DNA from: Nitrospirota bacterium | GTDB taxonomy: Bacteria > Nitrospirota > Thermodesulfovibrionia > Thermodesulfovibrionales > JdFR-85 | Length of the DNA: 36,931 nt | Direction of reading: 5' to 3' | NCBI GenBank assembly: GCA_035873375.1 | Contig: JAYWMQ010000024.1 | Coordinates: 1 to 36,931 of the forward strand | In this document: one piece after another, positions 31,947-36,931 of the stretch | Layout of the letters: each line of letters begins with the position of its first letter | How positions within the stretch are numbered: the first letter of the stretch is position 1 | Position numbers and translations under genes: made by a program | Notes under the pieces: generated by a model | The model's input: the letters and a program-made list of their open reading frames with translations, nothing else | Told to the model about the DNA's origin: nothing | Database searches by the model: none

Positions 31947-32798
31947 TTACTGTAAATTCTGAACCTGCTCCTTCATCTTCTCAATCTCCGTCTTCATCTG
32001 TATAACAAGGTCCGAGACCCTGTATTCACTGCTCTTTGAACCGATGGTGTTAATCTCTCTTAAAAGCTCCTGAAGCAGGAAATCAAGTTTCCTGCCTATT
32101 GTACCACCTTCTGAAATGATTTTTCTTATCTGTGAGATATGGCTCTGAATCCTTGTAATCTCTTCTGATATATCAGCCTTCTCTGCCAGAAAGGCCGCCT
32201 CCTGCAACAGCCTTGTATCATCTATTGCTGTCTCCTTTGCAAGCTCTGCTATGCGTACCTTTATCCGTTCATAGGTCTTTTCAAGCACGCCTTCAACTTC
32301 TGCCCTGACTGCCTCAAGATGCTTCTCCAGGACCTCAACCATTGTCAGAATATCCCTGACAAGGTGTTCCCCCTCTCTTTGCCTCATCCCGGCAAGCCTG
32401 TCAAGGGCTGACTCGAATACACGGATGAGGTCTTCAGGGTTGTATTCAGGCTCTTCCCTGAAGAGGATATCCCTGAACCAGAAGAGGTGGTCAAGGGACG
32501 GCCCTTCTTTCAGGCCCAGGTCTTCCTGTAATTCCCGCAGGGACTTAAACAGATTTCCGGCAAGCCCCCGGTTGATGTTGAGCTTTACATCCGCCTTGTC
32601 TGTAAGGGCTATGGTGACATCAAACCTCCCCCTTGCAAACCGCTCTTTTATCATATTTCTGAGGGCTATCTCGTAAGGATTAATAAAAACAGGGATTCTG
32701 AACCGGGGATCCAGGTACCTGTGGTTCACTGAACGGACCTCCACCCTCACCCCCTTCTCTTCAGCCTGTCCAAACCCTGTCATGCTCTGAATATTCAT
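31947..32798 (-). CDS. yicC: YicC family endoribonuclease
   Basis: The 283-residue product starts with the signature [14 protein letters not shown], then [18 protein letters not shown] and the C-terminal DUF1732-type block [33 protein letters not shown], followed by [21 protein letters not shown]. YicC-family proteins are endoribonucleases that act on small RNAs or mRNAs. The conserved E-G-G-T-x-G-R-K-L and QE-x-NRE-like motif is intact, though the usual N in NRE is L here (LLREIN). It heads the yicC-remA-gmk-rpoZ-coaBC run. Confidence 0.95.
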   Translation of the reverse strand: MNIQSMTGFGQAEEKGVRVEVRSVNHRYLDPRFRIPVFINPYEIALRNMIKERFARGRFDVTIALTDKADVKLNINRGLAGNLFKSLRELQEDLGLKEGPSLDHLFWFRDILFREEPEYNPEDLIRVFESALDRLAGMRQREGEHLVRDILTMVEVLEKHLEAVRAEVEGVLEKTYERIKVRIAELAKETAIDDTRLLQEAAFLAEKADISEEITRIQSHISQIRKIISEGGTIGRKLDFLLQELLREINTIGSKSSEYRVSDLVIQMKTEIEKMKEQVQNLQ

Positions 32799-32830
32799 AT
32801 CTTATTCACCCATGTCCCTGTCACGATCAG

Positions 32831-34075
32831 CTATCCAAAAAACTGCATAACATCATCTCTATTGACCTCTCCCTGCTCTCCATCGGAAAGTCTCTTATAG
32901 CGTACAGTCCCTCTTGATAATTCATCATCTCCAAGTATAAACACATATGCCGCCTTAAGCCTGTCAGCCTTTCTGAACCGGCTCTTCAGGGATGCCCCCG
33001 AGTAATCCAGCTCCACCCAGATTCCCTTTGTCCTCATCTCGGAGGCAAGTTTATACGCGGCCTTCTCAGCCTCGTCCCCGATAGCAGCAAAATAGACTGC
33101 AGGGACTGGCTCCACAATGCCGTGACGGTCCTTGATAAGAGTGGTAAGACGTTCCACTCCTATGGCAAAGCCGATTCCCGGAACGGCCGGGCCGCCAAAC
33201 TCCTCGATCAGCTTGTCGTATCTGCCACCTGCTGCCACGGCACTCTGGGCGCCCAGGGATTCGGAGGTGACTTCAAAAGTTGTTCTTGTATAGTAATCGA
33301 GTCCCCGAACCATTGCAGGATTAACGCTGAAGGGGATTTTAAGCAACTCAAGGTATCCCAGAAGGGCATCAAAATGCTCCCTGCACCCTGAACAGAGATA
33401 ATCCGTTATTCCGGGGGCCTTCTTCTTTATCTCCTCACATCCCTTCACCTTGCAGTCAAGCACCCTGAGGGGATTAACCTCATATCTCCTCTTGCAGTCT
33501 GAACAAAGGGAATCTATCTGTCCGGTCAAAAAATCTACCAGCGCCCTTCTGTAGATGGGACGGCATTCATCACAGCCAATGGAGTTGACCTCAAACCTGA
33601 GGTTATCTACCCCGACCCTCTCAAGAAAACACCTCAGCATATCAAGCACCTCGGCATCCATTCGCGGATCTTCTTCACCAAAGGCCTCAACGCCTATCTG
33701 ATGAAACTGTCTGAACCTCCCCTTCTGAGGTCTTTCATACCTGAACATGGGACCGATATAATAGTATTTCTGGGGAGACGGAAGACTATAAAGATGGTTC
33801 TCCACATAGGCCCTCACCACTGGAGCAGTGCCTTCAGGTCTGAGGGTTATACTCCTGCCGGCCCTGTCATTGAATGTATACATCTCCTTCTCCACGATAT
33901 CTGTTGTCTCTCCGATGCTTCTGGTAAAGACCTCTGTAAATTCCATAACCGGGGTCCTTATCTCCCTGTAACCAAATGGTGCAAAAACCTGAGCTGCTAT
34001 GGACTCAACTTCCTGCCATAGATAGACATCCGGAGGCAGTATATCCTGCACTCCCTTAATCGCCCTGTATTTCAC
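32831..34075 (-). CDS. hisS: Histidyl-tRNA synthetase
   Basis: HisS charges tRNA-His. The 414-residue class II synthetase shows AIKGVQDILPPD at the start, motif 2 in TLRPEGTAPVVRAY and FRYERPQKGRFRQFHQIGVE, the histidine loop RGLDYYTRTTFEV, motif 3 GFAIGVERL and a C-terminal anticodon-binding domain. The cysteine-rich insertion (CDECRP, CSDCKR, CSGCREHF) is usual in many bacteria. It overlaps the end of divIVA by 20 bases. Confidence 0.97.
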   Translation of the reverse strand: MKYRAIKGVQDILPPDVYLWQEVESIAAQVFAPFGYREIRTPVMEFTEVFTRSIGETTDIVEKEMYTFNDRAGRSITLRPEGTAPVVRAYVENHLYSLPSPQKYYYIGPMFRYERPQKGRFRQFHQIGVEAFGEEDPRMDAEVLDMLRCFLERVGVDNLRFEVNSIGCDECRPIYRRALVDFLTGQIDSLCSDCKRRYEVNPLRVLDCKVKGCEEIKKKAPGITDYLCSGCREHFDALLGYLELLKIPFSVNPAMVRGLDYYTRTTFEVTSESLGAQSAVAAGGRYDKLIEEFGGPAVPGIGFAIGVERLTTLIKDRHGIVEPVPAVYFAAIGDEAEKAAYKLASEMRTKGIWVELDYSGASLKSRFRKADRLKAAYVFILGDDELSRGTVRYKRLSDGEQGEVNRDDVMQFFG

Positions 34076-34559
34076 TCTCTAATGACCCCGCAGCACTCTC
34101 TTCCTCTGACTCTCTTACCTCATCAAACTCAAGCATCCGGACGTGGCTCTCTATCAACCTCTTGAGTTCTTCCTTGAAATGCCTCCTAATACCCTTCAGA
34201 TCCACAATATCCTCGTGTATCTTTACAACCCTTTCCTGGGCATCCTTTATAAGGGTATCAGCCTTGAGCTCGGCCTCCCTTAATATCAATTCGGCCTCTT
34301 TCCTCGCGTTTGTCTTATAATCCTCCACCATCTGCTGGGCAGTCATAAGTGTCTCACGGAGGGTGTTCTCCATATCCCTGAACTCCTGCAGCTGGGCCTC
34401 TGACCTGTGGTGATGCTCCTTCAATGAGGCGTTCTCCCTCAAGAGGTCTTCCATCTCCTCACGGATCACCTCTAAAAAGGCATAAACCTCCTCAACATCA
34501 AATCCCCTGAACTTAACGGGAAACTGTTTCTGCTGAATATCAAGGGGTGTAATTCTCAT
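34056..34559 (-). CDS. divIVA: DivIVA-domain cell-division/polarity protein
   Basis: The 167-residue product begins RITPLDIQQKQFPVKFRGFDVEEVYAFLE, the DivIVA membrane-binding N-domain (F/Q-K-F-GFD pattern), followed by a long coiled coil to about residue 150 (heptads such as LLRENASLKEHHHRSEAQL and MVEDYKTNARKEAELILREAELKA). DivIVA homologues gather at curved membrane near septa and poles. In Gram-negatives without the classic system the role is less known. The overlap with yggT (4 bases) and nearby proC-yggS is the canonical cluster. Confidence 0.92.
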   Translation of the reverse strand: MRITPLDIQQKQFPVKFRGFDVEEVYAFLEVIREEMEDLLRENASLKEHHHRSEAQLQEFRDMENTLRETLMTAQQMVEDYKTNARKEAELILREAELKADTLIKDAQERVVKIHEDIVDLKGIRRHFKEELKRLIESHVRMLEFDEVRESEEESAAGSLESEIQGD

Positions 34560-34864
34560 AACATGCCTCCTTTCAGTCTATAACCAAGTTCAATCAGACT
34601 CCTTACAATGAAATATCTGGCAAAAACAATTCCGAGTATCACTATCAGGGGCGAGAAATCCATGCCGCCATATATACCAAGCTTCCTCCTTATCGGGCTT
34701 AGGACCGGTTCTGTCGCCCTGTAGAGGAATCTGACAATCGGGTTGTACGGATCGGGATTAACCCAGGTTATGAGGGCGGAGATAATAATCACCCACATAT
34801 AGATACTCAGCAGAATATCAAGGATATTACCCACTGCTATAAAGAGATTACCAAGGATAAACAT
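34556..34864 (-). CDS. yggT: YggT family integral membrane protein
   Basis: The 102-residue product has two hydrophobic segments: near the N-terminus, FIAVGNILDILLSIYMWVIIISALITWV, and near the C-terminus, SPLIVILGIVFARYFIV. Between them lies the YggT loop NPDPYNPIVRFLYRATEPVLSPIRR, which is diagnostic. The function is unresolved (osmotic tolerance and envelope organisation have been suggested for relatives). It lies between divIVA and proC, with a 1-base gap to the latter. Confidence 0.95.
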   Translation of the reverse strand: MFILGNLFIAVGNILDILLSIYMWVIIISALITWVNPDPYNPIVRFLYRATEPVLSPIRRKLGIYGGMDFSPLIVILGIVFARYFIVRSLIELGYRLKGGML

Positions 34865-34865
34865 T

Positions 34866-35654
34866 CTATTGCCTCCCGCTTAACTCTTCTGCCCGCCTTG
34901 CAGCAGCCTCGACAGCCTCTTTTACGGCAGCCTTCAGAGAGTTTTTTTCAAGTCTGTAAAGACCCTCGGCAGTGGTTCCGCCCGGAGAGGTCACCATCTC
35001 TTTTAATTCTGCAGGCGTCTGCCCCTGCTTCAGCATCTTTATTGTTCCTGAGGCGGTCTGCAGGGTAAGGGCAAGGGCATCAGAGGCGCTCAACCCCATC
35101 CTCACACCGGCCTCTGCCATCGATTCAACAAAATACGCAAAAAAGGCAGGGCCACTCCCGCTAAGGGCCGTTACCGCATCCATCTTGTCTTCACTCAGCA
35201 CCAGCACCTCTCCTACGCTCCTGAATATATCCACAACTGTCTTCAAGTCCTTCTTCCTTGTCCCCTCCAGGGGGGAGACAACGCTCATCCCCTCTCCAGC
35301 AAAGGCAGGGGCATTAGGCATCACCCTGAAGAGTCTTTTAGTCTTCAGCCTCCCGCAAAGATATTCGAGTTTTATTCCTGCGGCAATCGAGACAACAAGG
35401 TGTCTGTCTGTAACCCCATCTCGTATCTCAGCAGTAACATCCCCGATATCCGCGGGTTTTACTGCAAGGATAACAACATCTGATGCTGACAGCACTTCCC
35501 TGTTGTCAGCAGTTGTCTTTACCCTGTATCTCTTCTTCAGGTAATCCAGTCTCTCTTTCCTTTTATCTGCTACTATTATCCTGTCTCCGGATGCACCAAG
35601 GAGTCCGTTTATTATCGCCTCTGCCATATTGCCGCCACCGATAAAGCCTATCAC
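34866..35654 (-). CDS. proC: Pyrroline-5-carboxylate reductase
   Basis: ProC makes proline from pyrroline-5-carboxylate with NAD(P)H. The Rossmann loop GFIGGGNMAEAIINGLL, VILAVKPADI, LVVSIAAGIKLEYL, RVMPNAPAFAGEGMSVVSP and the C-terminal signature VTALSGSGPAFFAYFVESMAEAGVRMGL with SPGGTTAEGL are all present. Length is normal. It overlaps yggS by 4 bases. Confidence 0.97.
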   Translation of the reverse strand: MIGFIGGGNMAEAIINGLLGASGDRIIVADKRKERLDYLKKRYRVKTTADNREVLSASDVVILAVKPADIGDVTAEIRDGVTDRHLVVSIAAGIKLEYLCGRLKTKRLFRVMPNAPAFAGEGMSVVSPLEGTRKKDLKTVVDIFRSVGEVLVLSEDKMDAVTALSGSGPAFFAYFVESMAEAGVRMGLSASDALALTLQTASGTIKMLKQGQTPAELKEMVTSPGGTTAEGLYRLEKNSLKAAVKEAVEAAARRAEELSGRQ

Positions 35655-36352
35655 TGATATAACCTCCTTCCAAATATCGCAGACCCGACCCTTACCATGG
35701 TCGCTCCCTCCTCCACAGCCACCTCAAAATCACCGGACATTCCCATGGAGAGTTCCGGGAGTTTAAACCCTTTCTCTTCAGCCCCATCCCTTATTTCCCT
35801 GAGTCTTCTAAAATACGGTCTGACGTCTTCAGGGGTTTCAAGAAACGGCGGTATGGTCATCAACCCCTCAACCACAAGATTATGCAAGTTCCCGACCTCT
35901 TCGAGGAGGGCAATTAGCCCCTCCGGACTTATCCCGGATCTGGATTCTCCCCCAGCGAGTTTTACCTGCACAAGGAGTCTCTGAATCTTTCCGGCCTCTG
36001 ATGCATAACGGTCTATCCTTTTAGCCAAATCTACTGAATCCACTGACTGTATCATATCAAAGAGTTGAACTGCAAGCTTTGCCTTGTTGCTCTGGAGGTT
36101 TCCAATCATGTGCCACGAGACCGTATCAGGCAAGACTCCACTTAGGACTGCAATCTTCTCCTTTGCCTCCTGCACCCTGCTTTCGCCAAGAAGTCTCACC
36201 CCGGCATCCACTGCCTCTCTTATGGCCTCGGGAGGGACCATCTTGGTGACCGCAACAAGCTTTACCTCCAGGGGGTCTCTTCCTGCCCTCATCGCAGCGT
36301 GCGATATCCTCTTGTATACACTACTGATAGATTCAACAATATGATCCGACAT
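35651..36352 (-). CDS. yggS: PLP-binding YggS/PROSC family protein
   Basis: The 233-residue alanine-racemase-like barrel binds pyridoxal phosphate and takes part in its homeostasis. It shows VKLVAVTKMVPPEAI with the PLP lysine, LLGESRVQEAKEKI, WHMIGNLQSNKAKLAVQLFDMIQSVDS, VQVKLAGGESRSGISPEGL, GLMTIPPF and LSMGMSGDFEVAVEEGATMVRVGSAIFG. Several are near-universal for the family. It is the second gene of the visible operon after the VanZ-like gene. Confidence 0.97.
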   Translation of the reverse strand: MSDHIVESISSVYKRISHAAMRAGRDPLEVKLVAVTKMVPPEAIREAVDAGVRLLGESRVQEAKEKIAVLSGVLPDTVSWHMIGNLQSNKAKLAVQLFDMIQSVDSVDLAKRIDRYASEAGKIQRLLVQVKLAGGESRSGISPEGLIALLEEVGNLHNLVVEGLMTIPPFLETPEDVRPYFRRLREIRDGAEEKGFKLPELSMGMSGDFEVAVEEGATMVRVGSAIFGRRLYQ

Positions 36353-36361
36353 GATAAGGAA

Positions 36362-36730
36362 TTACTTCAACCTCCCTCTCTTCTGTCTTATGGTTCTGGA
36401 ATAAACTCCCCATATAACAAAGAAGGAAGCTATGCCGGAGGCATTGGCAATTATATCACCTACACTGAAATCCCTGTACGGCAGAAAGTACTGGACGATC
36501 TCTATTGCTATGCCGTAAAGAAAGACTGCAATACCCAGAAAGACAAGAGAAGATAACTTCTCTCTTTTAAAGGCACAATAACATAATGATGCAGTTATGA
36601 AGTAGGCAACGAAATGGGCGAATTTATCCGATACCGAAACCACCTTTCCCGGCGAAGGGATGACGGATAAAACACCAATAATTCCGACCCAGAGAAAAAA
36701 GATTATCCTGTATATTGTTTTCCACTTCAC
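36362..36730 (-). CDS. VanZ-like membrane protein
   Basis: The 122-residue product has four hydrophobic segments and the VanZ pattern: SVIPSPGK near the start, VSDKFAHFVAYFITASLCYCAF with the conserved DK-x-xHF, and IEIVQYFLPYRDFSVGDIIANASG with the E-x-x-Q and D-x-x-AN-x-xG motif. VanZ proteins can give low-level teicoplanin resistance; chromosomal relatives mostly have unknown roles and a resistance function should not be assumed. It is the most upstream gene of the - strand run, with yggS 9 bases downstream. Confidence 0.87.
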   Translation of the reverse strand: MKWKTIYRIIFFLWVGIIGVLSVIPSPGKVVSVSDKFAHFVAYFITASLCYCAFKREKLSSLVFLGIAVFLYGIAIEIVQYFLPYRDFSVGDIIANASGIASFFVIWGVYSRTIRQKRGRLK

Positions 36731-36825
36731 ACATAAAGTATAAACATTTTTATCATCAACTTTTCAATCTTTCCCAGGATCGCCGACAGAAAACCTGTCA
36801 ACTTTTGACAATAGAGGCGGATACC

Positions 36826-36931
36826 GAGTTTGAACAGATTTAATTATCACATATGGCTCACCTGGATGGTGAGCCGTGATAATTCCCTCGGAGCCCCGGC
36901 TGGATGCCGGGACGAGAATGAGTGAAAACTC
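36826..36931 (+). repeat. Three-way-junction palindromic repeat, copy 3 (cut by window edge)
   Basis: GAGTTT (36826-36831) pairs with AAACTC (36926-36931), and the window ends within the outer stem. Inside are the hairpin AATTATCAC, ATAT, GGCTCACC (36842-36862) with its complement at 36868-36884, and the hairpin CCCGGC/GCCGGG (36895-36911). The words CCTCGGAG and CGAGAATGAGTGAA are shared with the other copies. It lies 95 bases upstream of the VanZ-like gene. Confidence 0.88.

Noticed and set aside
36362-36730. Glycopeptide-resistance determinant (VanZ)
   Set aside because: Only a VanZ-like membrane protein is present, with no van operon; such chromosomal relatives are common and mostly of unknown role.
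1-36931. tRNA or rRNA genes
   Set aside because: No cloverleaf with the GTTCRANNC T-arm motif and no rRNA segment was recognised on reading either strand.

Overview
The window looks like a chromosomal piece of a Gram-negative, probably anaerobic bacterium. Evidence for this is the oxygen-independent cobalamin genes, a PEP-CTERM protein, a Lol-type ABC system with an outer-membrane barrel, and several radical-SAM enzymes. Gene content and order (yicC-remA-gmk-rpoZ-coaBC; divIVA-yggT-proC-yggS) would fit Nitrospirota or a Desulfobacterota-like lineage, but that is inference and not proven by the sequence.

Region 1 (1-7.6 kb, + strand) is an anaerobic corrin-ring operon: the tail of a possible corrinoid-binding protein, then cbiL, cbiD, cbiE, a cbiG-cbiJ fusion, cbiF and cbiH. 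It ends with a ThiC-superfamily gene whose position and motif changes point to 5-hydroxybenzimidazole synthase (BzaF, lower-ligand synthesis) rather than thiamin synthesis. cbiD is split in two by a 7-bp tandem repeat. Three of the operon's gaps, and the gap after its last gene, hold palindromic repeats.

Region 2 (7.6-13.4 kb) is an eroded accessory stretch: an SPL-like radical-SAM gene, a beheaded AlgX/AlgJ-like gene ending exactly at a decayed IS4-type element, a PEP-CTERM gene with a possible sigma-54 promoter and a clear terminator, a fragment of ahcY, small hypothetical genes, a flavoprotein gene and a MITE-like palindrome.

Region 3 (13.4-16.9 kb, - strand) is a SNF2-family helicase followed by a SWIM zinc-finger gene that is broken by a probable 1-base frameshift.

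Region 4 (17.1-22.3 kb, - strand) is a five-gene envelope module: LolA-like periplasmic protein, two LolC/E-type permeases, a LolD-type ATPase and an outer-membrane barrel. A small lipoprotein gene lies beside it on the + strand.

Region 5 (22.8-36.7 kb, - strand) is a long, tightly packed housekeeping run: VanZ-like, yggS, proC, yggT, divIVA, hisS, yicC, remA, gmk, rpoZ, coaBC, TPR and roadblock proteins, pepP, efp, accB, accC, thiE and a YhcC-type radical-SAM protein.

The most striking unexplained item is a dispersed repeat with three copies (880-1011, 7642-7783 and 36826 to the right edge). Each folds as a three-way junction with an outer stem and two inner hairpins. All the stems differ in sequence between copies but keep their pairing, while short junction sequences are nearly invariant.
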